Source: Paranoxybacillus vitaminiphilus
GTDB lineage: Bacteria > Bacillota > Bacilli > Bacillales > Anoxybacillaceae
DNA: 64,000 nt
Assembly (NCBI RefSeq): GCF_003259935.1
Contig: NZ_QLMH01000005.1
Coordinates: 62,001 to 126,000 of the forward strand
Reading direction: 5' to 3'
Both the position numbers and the translations under genes were made by a program. This document shows, one piece after another, positions 54,983-63,654 of the stretch. The notes under the pieces are model-generated. The model was not told the DNA's origin and did not search any database. It saw nothing but the letters and a program-made list of their open reading frames with translations. Numbering within the stretch: position 1 is the stretch's first letter; the number at the start of each line of letters is the position of its first letter.

Positions 54983-56044
54983 ATGCTATATGTAACTTTA
55001 TTGCTTTGCTTTGTACTATCGGTAATATTTACCCCGTTTGTAAAAAAATTGGCGTTTGCTATCGGAGCGACAGATCGGCCAAACCAACGGAAAGTACATC
55101 AAAAAATTATGCCGCGTTTAGGCGGCTTAGCGATATATTTAAGCTTCATCATTGGCTATTTCGTACTTCGGCCTGAAAATGAGAACTCTTTCTTTATTTT
55201 GCTCGGAAGCCTTATTATTATTGCTGTCGGTGTATTAGATGATGTGTATGAGCTGCCGGCAAAAGTAAAATTTTTAGGACAATTGGCTGCCGCTTTTATT
55301 GTGGTCGTTTTGGCCGGCGTTCAAGTAACATTCATTAATTTGCCTTTTGGAGGCCAATTGGAGTTTGGCTTTTTAAGCATCCCGATCTCCATTCTCTGGA
55401 TTGTCGGAATTACGAATGCGATTAATTTAATCGATGGTTTAGACGGATTGGCAGCAGGAGTTTCTTCTATTGCGTTAATAACCATTTCTGGAATGGCATT
55501 GAGTAAAGGAGACATGTTTGTCGCCTCTTTAGGGCTTATTATTTTAGGCAGTACGTTAGGGTTTTTAATATATAATTTCCATCCGGCGAAAATTTTTATG
55601 GGCGATACAGGAGCGCTGTTTTTAGGCTACATGATTTCTGTGCTGTCTCTGTTAGGATTTAAAAATGTTACGTTCATCTCTTTTATTGTACCGGTGCTTA
55701 TTTTAGGTGTACCGATTTCCGACACGTTCTTTGCCATTATTCGCCGCATTGCGAAAAAACAACCTTTATCGGCGCCGGATAAATCACATTTACACCATTG
55801 CTTATTACGATTAGGATACAGTCACCGGCAAACGGTGCTTATTATATACGGAATGAGTGCTGCATTTGGATTGATAGCCGTTATTTTATCACAAGCAGCA
55901 ATGTGGGTATCGATGATTATTCTAGTCGTTGTGCTCCTTATTCTTGAGCTGATTGCTGAAAAAATTGGACTTGTTGATGCGAATTACCGTCCTATTTTAA
56001 AATTTTTCCGTGTCATTCGTTATGCAAACGGAAAACATAATTAA
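54983..56044 (+). CDS. tagO: Undecaprenyl-phosphate GlcNAc-1-phosphate transferase
   Basis: The 353-residue polytopic protein is TagO/WecA, which transfers GlcNAc-1-phosphate from UDP-GlcNAc to undecaprenyl phosphate, the first step of wall teichoic acid and of secondary wall polysaccharide synthesis. Motifs: RKVHQKIMPRLGG, the Mg-binding AVGVLDDVYELPAKVKF, INLIDGLDGLAAG, KIFMGDTGALFLGY and the HLHHCLLRLG histidine loop. A TATAAT lies at 54854-54859. It marks the entry into conserved Bacillus gene order (tagO, LCP, yvyE, degSU). Confidence 0.95.
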   Translation: MLYVTLLLCFVLSVIFTPFVKKLAFAIGATDRPNQRKVHQKIMPRLGGLAIYLSFIIGYFVLRPENENSFFILLGSLIIIAVGVLDDVYELPAKVKFLGQLAAAFIVVVLAGVQVTFINLPFGGQLEFGFLSIPISILWIVGITNAINLIDGLDGLAAGVSSIALITISGMALSKGDMFVASLGLIILGSTLGFLIYNFHPAKIFMGDTGALFLGYMISVLSLLGFKNVTFISFIVPVLILGVPISDTFFAIIRRIAKKQPLSAPDKSHLHHCLLRLGYSHRQTVLIIYGMSAAFGLIAVILSQAAMWVSMIILVVVLLILELIAEKIGLVDANYRPILKFFRVIRYANGKHN

Positions 56045-56059
56045 TTTTATAAATCCGTT

Positions 56060-56102
56060 CGAAACAAAAACAGGCTGACTATTGGTCAGCCTGTTTTTGT
56101 TG
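56060..56102. terminator. Bidirectional terminator between tagO and the LCP gene
   Basis: AACAAAAACAGGCTGAC and GTCAGCCTGTTTTTGTT form a perfect stem with a 5-base loop. The stop codon of the minus-strand LCP gene lies within the hairpin. Confidence 0.9.
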
Positions 56103-57122
56103 ACTATTCTCATCCTCTTTTGCCTGTTGCGTATAAGAATGATCGTTGCTTGTGTATGCTGTTCCGGCAAGATGGTGTTTAAATGCTTGTTTAATCTCTT
56201 CTAATGATTGTTCATCAAGGCGGTAAACATATGCATTTCCTACATAGTCGTCGGTACCTTTTAATGTGTAGGATTCAATGTTTAAATTTGCTCCTGCTGT
56301 GGCATAACTAACAAGGGACATCATTTCATCAAACGTTAAATTTGTTTTCATGTTTTTGCCGACTGCCTCGATAACATCGTCATACTTTGTGACTGCTCCC
56401 ATGGTAGCAGCTTTTTTCACAATTGCTTTAATAATTTCCTGCTGCCGTTTTCCGCGTTCAATATCATTGTCTTTTTTACGGGTTCTGGCAAGTGCTAAAG
56501 CTTCCTCACCATTTAATGTTTGCAAGCCTTTTTTCAGAACAATGGCATTGTGATGATCCTCTGAATCCTTTTCAGTGATGTCATACGGCACGTTTACTTC
56601 AATGCCGCCTAAGGCGTCAACAACATCTATAAAAGCGTAAAAATTCATTTTCACATAGTAGTCGATTTTAATATCGAACAGTTCTTCAACCGTTTCGACT
56701 GTGCCTTTTACACCGTCATATACATGAGCGTGATTAATTTTATCATAACTGTCCTCAGAAGGAATATATACATAAGAGTCACGCGGGATACTGACCATTT
56801 TGACTGAATCATTTTTCGGATTGAACGTCGCTAAAATAAGCGCATCTGTCCGGGTCGCTTCATGAAATTTCCTTGACCGGCTGTCATCCACACCGATAAA
56901 CAAAATCGAGAAGCTTTCTTGTTTTAAGTCCCGCTTTTTGGCATCAGGACGGAATGCCTCATAAGATTTGTTTACCACGCTTTCCGCTTTATGCAATAGG
57001 TAGTAAGCGTATGATGATCCTGCAAGAATAAAGAATAAAAATGTGAAAAACATCCACTTTACAATTCTTCTTCTTTTTCTTTTCTTTTTTTGTGTTTTAC
57101 GATCACGCCGATTGATAGACAT
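56079..57122 (-). CDS. tagV: LytR-CpsA-Psr family wall polymer ligase
   Basis: The 347-residue protein has a Lys/Arg-rich cytoplasmic start, one membrane helix (about 24-45) and an extracellular LCP domain (about 70-280). Key residues are visible in TRTDALILATFNP, MVSIPRDSYVYI, YDKINHAHVYDG and ALALARTRKKDNDIERGKRQ. LCP enzymes transfer lipid-linked wall polymers to peptidoglycan. Next to tagO and yvyE it occupies the position of B. subtilis yvhJ (tagV). Its likely substrate here is the csaB-operon polysaccharide, teichoic acid, or both. The Gln/Asp/Glu-rich tail is variable. Confidence 0.9.
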   Translation of the reverse strand: MSINRRDRKTQKKKRKRRRIVKWMFFTFLFFILAGSSYAYYLLHKAESVVNKSYEAFRPDAKKRDLKQESFSILFIGVDDSRSRKFHEATRTDALILATFNPKNDSVKMVSIPRDSYVYIPSEDSYDKINHAHVYDGVKGTVETVEELFDIKIDYYVKMNFYAFIDVVDALGGIEVNVPYDITEKDSEDHHNAIVLKKGLQTLNGEEALALARTRKKDNDIERGKRQQEIIKAIVKKAATMGAVTKYDDVIEAVGKNMKTNLTFDEMMSLVSYATAGANLNIESYTLKGTDDYVGNAYVYRLDEQSLEEIKQAFKHHLAGTAYTSNDHSYTQQAKEDENSQQKQADQ

Positions 57123-57156
57123 ACTTTTTTTCTCCTTTAAATTAAACTGGTTTCTG

Positions 57157-57798
57157 TTATCTTTCGTTAATTTCTTTTTCTAAATACATGGCCTCTCCCT
57201 CATAAATACCCGCTTTTCCGTTTGTCAATTCTGTCATCCATTCCACAAATGCTTGTTTCTGTCCTTCTTCGACAAAAACTTCAATTTCAACGTTTTCAAG
57301 GTAATGAATGTCTTTAATCTCATATATGGATGAACGCAACTCGTTTTCCACTTTGCCGAGCCATGTGTAATCCATTTTTGTATGCATCACTCGCATTAAG
57401 CGGCGTTCAACAATGCCTGCCGCCTTTAATCCTTCAGAGACGGATTTGCTGTAAGCGCGCACGAGTCCACCGGCACCGAGCTTAATTCCACCGAAATAGC
57501 GGGTAACGACAACGACCGTGTCTTTTAAGCCTTTCTTTTTTAGAACTTCGAGCATCGGCACGCCCGCTGTACCGCTCGGTTCGCCATCATCGTTCGCTTT
57601 TTGAATTTGATCGTGTTCGCCGATTAAATAAGCCGAACAATTGTGTGTGGCGTCCCAATGCTTCTTTTTAATTTCTTGAATAAACTGGACAGCTTCTTCC
57701 TCTGTTGTTGCTCGTTGCACATAGCAAATAAATCGCGATTTTTCAATGACAATTTCATTTTCTCCATAGCCTTTGACGGTATAATATTTTTCCAACAA
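57157..57798 (-). CDS. yvyE: YigZ/IMPACT-family protein YvyE
   Basis: The 213-residue protein has the UPF0029/IMPACT N-terminal domain: KKHWDATHNCSAYLIG, NDDGEPSGTAGVPML and VVVTRYFGGIKLGAGGLVRA. A ferredoxin-like C-terminal domain follows. TTG 57798 has GAGGTG 8 bases upstream. The family is linked to translation-stress responses, but its bacterial role is unclear. The position beside degS is conserved in Bacillus. Confidence 0.92.
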   Translation of the reverse strand: MLEKYYTVKGYGENEIVIEKSRFICYVQRATTEEEAVQFIQEIKKKHWDATHNCSAYLIGEHDQIQKANDDGEPSGTAGVPMLEVLKKKGLKDTVVVVTRYFGGIKLGAGGLVRAYSKSVSEGLKAAGIVERRLMRVMHTKMDYTWLGKVENELRSSIYEIKDIHYLENVEIEVFVEEGQKQAFVEWMTELTNGKAGIYEGEAMYLEKEINER

Positions 57799-58116
57799 AG
57801 CAAATACACCTCGTTATCATGACTTAAAATGGATTGCGGCAAATGAGGAGAGAAGCGCTTTTTGAAACATAGTTGTTATGAAATTATTACTATTAAGTAA
57901 TAAAAACATGTTATAATAAGCTTGTCTTATCGTTGTTGAACTTTTTGCGAATATAACCGCTTTTTCTATTATAAATCGACATTTTTCTTCCTTCAAATAA
58001 AATTTTTTGGAGAAATTAGCAGAAGAAATGTCTGAAAAATCCGCCTGCTTGTACTATCGGTCATTTCATTAAACAGCGTTGCTTTGAACCGATTTTTCTA
58101 TAAATCTAGCAAACTC
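57799..58116. other. Divergent intergenic region between yvyE and degS
   Basis: AT-rich with no gene. It holds promoters for yvyE (minus) and degS (plus), and an imperfect gtcgat/atcgac-like motif near 57970. No operator could be assigned. Confidence 0.4.
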
Positions 58117-58144
58117 TTAATTATTTTCCACCACCATGTATAAT
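58117..58144 (+). promoter_or_regulatory. Probable degS promoter
   Basis: TTAATT (58117-58122), 16 bases, TATAAT (58139-58144), about 26 bases upstream of the degS ATG. Confidence 0.5.
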
Positions 58145-58170
58145 AAAATGTTACTTACATCGAGGCGAGG

Positions 58171-59322
58171 ATGGAGATGTCTTCTAATAAACAATTTGAC
58201 GCGAAACAATTAGATAAAATTATCGAAAAAGTGATTGACACGGTTCACAATAGTAAAGACGAAATTTTTCAGATTGGCGAGCAGTCGCGCCAAGAGCATG
58301 AAAGGCTGCTTGATGAGTTAGAACAGACAAAGGCACTTGTAAATAAGATTATTGATGAAGGGGACAAATTGGAAGTGCAGACCCGTTTGGCGCGGCAGCG
58401 GCTTTCTGAGGTGAATCGCGATTTTACGCGTTATACGGAAGTAGAGATTCGTGATGCTTATGAAAAAGCGCATGACTTACATATGAAATTAACGATGATT
58501 CGTGAACAAGAGCGGCAGCTGCGCATGCGCCGCGATGAGCTCGAGCGACGTTTAGTTCGCTTAAAGGAAACGATTGAGCGGGCGGAACATTTAATCAGTC
58601 AAATTACGGTTGTGTTGAACTATTTAAACAGCGATTTCCGGCAAATTGGTGAATTTATCGAAGGGGCAAGACAAAAGCAGGAGTTTGGCTTAAAGATCAT
58701 CGAGGCGCAAGAGGAAGAACGAAAAAGGCTGTCGCGGGAAATTCATGACGGTCCCGCACAAATGCTTGCTCACGTCATGATGCGTTCCGACTTATTGGAA
58801 CGAATTTGCCGGGAGCGCGGGCCGGATGAAACGATTCAAGAGCTGCGCGATTTCAAAAAAATGGTTCGTTCGGCACTATACGAAGTGCGTCGAATTATTT
58901 ATGATTTAAGACCAATGGCACTTGATGATTTAGGATTAATTCCTACGCTAAGAAAATACTTACAAACTGTCGAAGAATATAATAAAGTAACAAAAATTTC
59001 CTTCGTTCATTTCGGCCAAGAAAAACGGCTGCCGCCCCGCTTTGAAGTAGCGATTTTTCGCTTGGTTCAAGAATCTGTGCAAAATGCGTTAAAACATGCG
59101 GAACCAACAGAAATCCAGGTTAAAATCGAAATGACCAATAACTACATATTTATTATTATTAAAGATAATGGAAAAGGATTTGATACAAGCGTAAAGAAGG
59201 AAAATACGTTTGGATTGATTGGCATGAAAGAGCGTGTTGATTTATTGGAAGGAAAATTGGAGATTCGCTCAAAAATTGGTTCAGGCACGGTTGTGGCGAT
59301 TCAAATTCCATTAGGCCTTTAA
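58171..59322 (+). CDS. degS: Sensor histidine kinase DegS
   Basis: The 383-residue cytoplasmic kinase of the DegS-DegU system has no membrane helices. A long coiled-coil sensor region (about 30-170) precedes the HisKA_3 domain with the phosphorylated His192 in LSREIHDGPAQML. The HATPase_c domain (about 280-383) shows VQESVQNALKHAEPTEIQ and the Gly-rich DNGKGFD and GLIGMKERVDLLEG boxes. It controls exoenzymes, competence and motility in Bacillus. degU follows 63 bases later in the same operon. Confidence 0.96.
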   Translation: MEMSSNKQFDAKQLDKIIEKVIDTVHNSKDEIFQIGEQSRQEHERLLDELEQTKALVNKIIDEGDKLEVQTRLARQRLSEVNRDFTRYTEVEIRDAYEKAHDLHMKLTMIREQERQLRMRRDELERRLVRLKETIERAEHLISQITVVLNYLNSDFRQIGEFIEGARQKQEFGLKIIEAQEEERKRLSREIHDGPAQMLAHVMMRSDLLERICRERGPDETIQELRDFKKMVRSALYEVRRIIYDLRPMALDDLGLIPTLRKYLQTVEEYNKVTKISFVHFGQEKRLPPRFEVAIFRLVQESVQNALKHAEPTEIQVKIEMTNNYIFIIIKDNGKGFDTSVKKENTFGLIGMKERVDLLEGKLEIRSKIGSGTVVAIQIPLGL

Positions 59323-59385
59323 CAACAATCGATTAGGAAAGCCAATACAACTTAGGACGGAAGCAACGAAAGGGAGGAACGTGAG

Positions 59386-60072
59386 ATGAAAACGCGCATC
59401 GTCATTATTGATGATCATCAACTATTTCGTGAAGGTGTCAAACGAATTTTAGATTTTGAGGAAGACTTTGAAGTAGTAGCTGAAGGAGCAGATGGAAGCG
59501 AAGCATTAAACATTGTTGAACAGTATAAGCCAGATGTCGTCATCATGGATATTAATATGCCAAATATCAATGGAATTGAGGCGACGCGCCAGTTAGTAAA
59601 GACATATCCCAATACGAAAGTGCTTATTTTATCCATTCACGATGATGAAAACTATGTGACGCATGCTTTGCAAACAGGGGCGATGGGTTATTTATTAAAA
59701 GAAATGGATGCGGATGCATTAATTGAAGCGGTGAAAGTTGTTGCCGAAGGCGGTTCTTATCTGCATCCGAAAGTTACACACAATCTTGTCAAAGAATATC
59801 GCCGTTTGGCGACAGAAGATCAAAATGGAGCTGCTAAAGGCCAACAAAAACAAGAAGTTCGTCTGCCGCTTCATTTACTGACACGCCGCGAATGTGAAGT
59901 ACTGCAGCTTCTCGCTGACGGGAAAAGCAACCGCAGCATCGGTGAAGCTTTGTTTATCAGTGAAAAAACGGTGAAAAACCATGTCAGCAATATTTTGCAA
60001 AAAATGAATGTCAACGATCGGACGCAAGCGGTTGTCATGGCGATTAAAAACGGATGGGTGGAAGTTCGTTAA
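59386..60072 (+). CDS. degU: Response regulator DegU
   Basis: The 228-residue NarL/LuxR-type regulator has a receiver domain at 1-120 with the acceptor Asp55 in [10 protein letters not shown], Thr/Lys at LSIHDD and [10 protein letters not shown], and a LuxR HTH at about 160-220 ([32 protein letters not shown]). GGGAGG precedes the ATG. It is phosphorylated by DegS and is the master regulator of degradative enzymes, competence and swarming in relatives. It may influence the secreted proteases and autolysins in this window, though no DegU site was identified. Confidence 0.97.
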   Translation: MKTRIVIIDDHQLFREGVKRILDFEEDFEVVAEGADGSEALNIVEQYKPDVVIMDINMPNINGIEATRQLVKTYPNTKVLILSIHDDENYVTHALQTGAMGYLLKEMDADALIEAVKVVAEGGSYLHPKVTHNLVKEYRRLATEDQNGAAKGQQKQEVRLPLHLLTRRECEVLQLLADGKSNRSIGEALFISEKTVKNHVSNILQKMNVNDRTQAVVMAIKNGWVEVR

Positions 60073-60119
60073 GAAGCGGAATGCAAGAAGCTGTTATGCC
60101 CTGCTTACGGCAGCGGACA

Positions 60120-60215
60120 AAGGGGCTGACCCATAAGCATCTGACCTCACGCGCAATTCATATATATAATAATTGTGATGCGGGGTCGGACAGTTGCTTT
60201 GGGGTCAGCCTTTTT
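60120..60215 (+). repeat. Nested palindromic repeat, copy R7
   Basis: AAGGGGCTGACCCATAAG and GCTTTGGGGTCAGCCTTTTT form the outer arms. CATCTGACCTCACGCG and GCGGGGTCGGACAG are the inner arms. It acts as the degU terminator. Confidence 0.75.
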
Positions 60216-60282
60216 GTAATGCAAACTTGCCCGTTTTCATATACAATAAACCATATAGACTAAAAATAGAGGAAGGTATTTT

Positions 60283-61128
60283 ATGATGAAAACCGCAATT
60301 TTAACCGATAGTACGGCCTATATTCCGCAAGACATTCGTGAAAAATTGCATATATATATGATTCCTCTTAGCGTTGTGTTCGGCAATGAAACATACCGGG
60401 AAGAAGTAGACATTTATGCCGATGAATTTTACGAGCAAGTGAAGCAGCATGATAAACTGCCGACGACTTCCCAGCCTCCGCTTGGGTTATTTGTAGAAAC
60501 GTTTGAAAAATTAGCTAAAGACTACGATGCGGTCATCAGCATTCATCTTTCAAGCGGAATCAGCGGCACATATCAAGGGGCCGTTACGACTGCCAATATG
60601 GTGGAAGGAATAAAAGTGTATCCGTATGATTCCGAGATTAGTTGCATGATGCAAGGTTTTTATGCTATTGAAGCAGCCAATATGGCGCTTGAAGGAAAAA
60701 GCCCTGAGGAAATTATCGCCCGCCTGGATGAAATGAAAAAGACCGTTCGCGCTTACTTCATGGTCGATGACTTATCACATTTGCAGCGGGGAGGCCGACT
60801 CAGCGGTGCCCAAGCGTTCATCGGAAGTTTGCTGCAAGTGAAGCCGATTCTTCATTTCGTTGATAAAGTCATTGTACCGTTTGAGAAAATTCGCACGCGC
60901 AAAAAAGCGATCAAGCGCATCGAGGAGCTATTTGCTGAAGATGCACGCACCGGTGTCCCGATGAAAGCGGTCATTATTCATGCGAATCGCCCTGAAGAAG
61001 CCGAAGCTTGGAAAAATGAGCTTTCGCAAGCTTATCCGCATGTAGAGTTTATGATTAGCTATTTCGGCCCGGTCATTGGCACTCACTTAGGTGAAGGCTC
61101 GCTTGGACTTGGCTGGTATAAACTATAA
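60283..61128 (+). CDS. degV: DegV-family fatty-acid-binding protein
   Basis: The 281-residue DegV-type (FakB-like) protein binds a fatty acid for phosphorylation by FakA. The signature residues lie in ILTDSTAYIPQD, LPTTSQPPLGLFVE, ISIHLSSGISGTYQ and DLSHLQRGGRLSGAQAFIGS. GGAAGG precedes the ATG pair at 60283/60286. The location after degSU is conserved in Bacillus (yviA). Confidence 0.93.
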   Translation: MMKTAILTDSTAYIPQDIREKLHIYMIPLSVVFGNETYREEVDIYADEFYEQVKQHDKLPTTSQPPLGLFVETFEKLAKDYDAVISIHLSSGISGTYQGAVTTANMVEGIKVYPYDSEISCMMQGFYAIEAANMALEGKSPEEIIARLDEMKKTVRAYFMVDDLSHLQRGGRLSGAQAFIGSLLQVKPILHFVDKVIVPFEKIRTRKKAIKRIEELFAEDARTGVPMKAVIIHANRPEEAEAWKNELSQAYPHVEFMISYFGPVIGTHLGEGSLGLGWYKL

Positions 61129-61213
61129 GATTATTTGAAGCAAAGTGTCAGATCCTACAGCGCAATATGGTGAAATGAACATGAAGCCGGACACCTTCAT
61201 TCATTATAAAACG

Positions 61214-61336
61214 CAGGAGGCTGACTCAAAAGCCAAGGGTCAGACCCCACAACACAATATATAGGACATAACATTGGATAAATGAGTTATATTTGTGAAA
61301 CGCACGTGAGGTCAGACCCTTATGAGACAGCCTCTT
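61214..61336 (+). repeat. Nested palindromic repeat, copy R8
   Basis: AGGAGGCTGACTCAAAAGCC, then aagggtcagaccccac, and gtgaggtcagacccttat, then GAGACAGCCTC. It is the inverse of R1/R3 (the CTCAAAAGCC end comes first). It sits between degV and comFA and ends about 28 bases before comFA. Confidence 0.75.
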
Positions 61337-61363
61337 ATTTAGAATAGGGAGGTATGGCATGGC

Positions 61364-62863
61364 ATGCGGTTTATTCTCGAAAATAACCGCCTCATTCCAG
61401 AGCCGCTGGCGAAAGAGCGGGGGAAAGAGGCAATACCTATCAGCTGTTTTGAGCAGCTTCCTTCTTTTCCTGTTCATCCTCACTTTTCTTTCTCCGCTGA
61501 ACTTCTCTCATTCCTCGAAGGGAAACAACTGCTTCTTGATGAACTTCCTTTTCCAATTGAATTGCTTCAGGCGCATTATGAACAAGGATATATCAGGTAC
61601 GAAAAAGGTATTACGAAAACAACGAAAGGCTGCCGCTGCCAGCGGTGCGGCAATGAAGAAACGCATTTATTCGCTTCGTTTTTCTGTGCCCGCTGCCAGC
61701 AACCGTGCACATATTGCCGCAAATGCGTTATGATGGGGAGGGTGAGTACCTGCACGCCGCTTATTGTTTCATGCATGCCGGTGAGAGGACAAATGTATGA
61801 CGATGCGTTACATTGGCACGACACCCTTTCATCAGCGCAGCGATCGGCGGCTGAAACGGTTGTGCACGCAATAGAACATAACGAACAGTTGCTTGTTTGG
61901 GCAGTGTGCGGAGCAGGGAAAACAGAGGTGTTGTTTCCCGGAATCAACCGGGCGCTGCAGCTGGGAAAGCGGGTGTGCATCGCCACACCAAGAACCGATG
62001 TTGTGTTAGAGCTGGCACCGCGCTTAAAACAAGCATTTCCTTACCTTCCTGTCATCGCTTTATACGGCGGCAGCGAGGATCGCGGCAAAACAGCACCGCT
62101 TGTGATTTCCACGACCCATCAGCTGCTTCGGTTTTACAAAGCGTTTGATGTGATGATCATTGATGAAGTCGATGCCTTTCCGTATTCCGTTGAGCCGATG
62201 CTGCAGTATGCCGTGGAAAAAGCAAAAAAGGAGCCGTCTTCTGTTGTTTATTTAACAGCGACACCGAATCGAAAGTGGCAGCAAGAAATAAAAGAGGGAA
62301 AGCGAACAGCGGTGACGATCCCGGCCCGCTACCACGGCTTTCCGCTTCCGGTTCCTGCCTTTGAATGGTGCGGCAATTGGCGCAAAGCCGTGAAGAAGCA
62401 ATCTTTGCCCCGCAACGTTCTTGCATGGATTCATGATCGTCTTGCCGGGCAGAGGCAAGCCTTTTTATTTGTGCCGCATATCGAGCTTCTTGAGAAGATT
62501 GTTGCCATTTTAAAAAAGCTCGATGCAAAAATCGCAGGGGTTCATGCCGAAGATCCGGAAAGAAAAGAAAAAGTCGCCGCTTTCCGCAAAGGAGAGCTTC
62601 CGCTTCTTGTGACGACAACGATTTTAGAGCGCGGCGTGACCGTTCCGAATATTGATGTCGCTGTACTCGGTGCCGAAGATTGCATTTTTACGGAAGGGGC
62701 GCTCGTGCAAATTGCCGGGCGTGTCGGCAGAAGCGCGCAATATCCAAGCGGCGATGTCCGTTTTTTCCATTACGGAAAAACAAAAGAAATGATTGCCGCG
62801 AAAAAGCATATTGAACGAATGAACAAAGAAGCGGCAAAAAGGGGGCTGTTAAAAACAAAATGA
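61364..62863 (+). CDS. comFA: Competence helicase ComFA
   Basis: The 499-residue DEAD-box ATPase drives transforming DNA into the cytosol. An N-terminal four-cysteine zinc finger (CRCQRCGNE and FFCARCQQPCTYC) precedes the motor: Walker A VCGAGKTEVLF, motif Ia IATPRTDVV, Walker B IIDEVDAFPY, motif III YLTATP, and motifs V/VI TTILERGVTVPNID and QIAGRVGRSAQ. ATG 61364 has GGAGG 11 bases upstream. comFC overlaps its end; a comFB gene between them, as in B. subtilis, is absent. Confidence 0.96.
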   Translation: MRFILENNRLIPEPLAKERGKEAIPISCFEQLPSFPVHPHFSFSAELLSFLEGKQLLLDELPFPIELLQAHYEQGYIRYEKGITKTTKGCRCQRCGNEETHLFASFFCARCQQPCTYCRKCVMMGRVSTCTPLIVSCMPVRGQMYDDALHWHDTLSSAQRSAAETVVHAIEHNEQLLVWAVCGAGKTEVLFPGINRALQLGKRVCIATPRTDVVLELAPRLKQAFPYLPVIALYGGSEDRGKTAPLVISTTHQLLRFYKAFDVMIIDEVDAFPYSVEPMLQYAVEKAKKEPSSVVYLTATPNRKWQQEIKEGKRTAVTIPARYHGFPLPVPAFEWCGNWRKAVKKQSLPRNVLAWIHDRLAGQRQAFLFVPHIELLEKIVAILKKLDAKIAGVHAEDPERKEKVAAFRKGELPLLVTTTILERGVTVPNIDVAVLGAEDCIFTEGALVQIAGRVGRSAQYPSGDVRFFHYGKTKEMIAAKKHIERMNKEAAKRGLLKTK

Positions 62864-63573
62864 CGTATTATTGTTTTATTTGTCATGCACCTTACAGTCC
62901 GGTTGTTAGCTGGCAGCATGTATTAACATTGAAGAACCTCGACATTCTTTGCGAAAAATGCCGCCGCGCACTTTTATGCATTAGCGGGGAAACGTGTGAG
63001 AGTTGCGGACGGCCTTTTCAGCATCTTGACTCATCTTATCGTCAAGGACCTTTATGCACTGACTGTATTCGCTGGCAGGAAGATGAGGATTGGAAAGGTG
63101 TTTTAACGAAAAACCGCTCTGTTTATTTATATAATGACTTTATGAAAGAAGTGGTTTCCCTTTGGAAGTTCCGCGGTGATTACGCGATTGTCAACGTGTT
63201 TCAAGAGGATTTTTCGCGCGAATTTTTCCGGCATTTTGATGATACGTTCCTCATTGTTCCGATTCCTCTCAGCGCTGAGCGTTTATACGAACGAGGCTTT
63301 AACCAGGCAAAAGCGCTGGCTGAGCTGTTGAATCTCCCCATCCATGATATCCTCACACGCCATCACCATGAAAAACAATCGAAAAAATCACGCCGTGAGC
63401 GATTGCAAACGGAAAATCTATTTCAACTAGCGGAACAAATATGTTTAACGAACCGGCGTATTGTCCTCATCGACGACATTTACACGACCGGAACAACTTT
63501 AAGGCATGCGGCGAAGCTGTTGCGGGAGGCGGGGGCGAAAGTGATATGTTCGTTTACGTTAGTTCGGTCATAA
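62860..63573 (+). CDS. comFC: Competence protein ComFC
   Basis: The 237-residue protein has an N-terminal double zinc-ribbon (CFICHAP, CEKCR, CESCGRPF, CTDC) and a phosphoribosyltransferase-like domain with the PRPP motif VLIDDIYTTGTTLRHA. ERGFNQAKALAELL is the family hallmark. Its ATG overlaps the comFA stop (ATGA), indicating translational coupling. It aids ssDNA uptake with ComFA. Confidence 0.95.
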   Translation: MTYYCFICHAPYSPVVSWQHVLTLKNLDILCEKCRRALLCISGETCESCGRPFQHLDSSYRQGPLCTDCIRWQEDEDWKGVLTKNRSVYLYNDFMKEVVSLWKFRGDYAIVNVFQEDFSREFFRHFDDTFLIVPIPLSAERLYERGFNQAKALAELLNLPIHDILTRHHHEKQSKKSRRERLQTENLFQLAEQICLTNRRIVLIDDIYTTGTTLRHAAKLLREAGAKVICSFTLVRS

Positions 63574-63590
63574 GTAGGCATATTCGCTCA

Positions 63591-63618
63591 TAAATATTGT
63601 TCCGCTTTTTGCCGATAT
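63591..63618 (+). promoter_or_regulatory. Sigma-D (flagellar) promoter
   Basis: TAAA (63591-63594), 16 bases, GCCGATAT (63611-63618) matches the Bacillus sigma-D consensus closely. It lies 37 bases upstream of the last, partial gene, at the position where Bacillus starts the late flagellar yvyF-flgM unit. Confidence 0.8.
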
Positions 63619-63654
63619 AAAGAATAAGGAAATGTAGAACGGGGAGTGAAAGCA

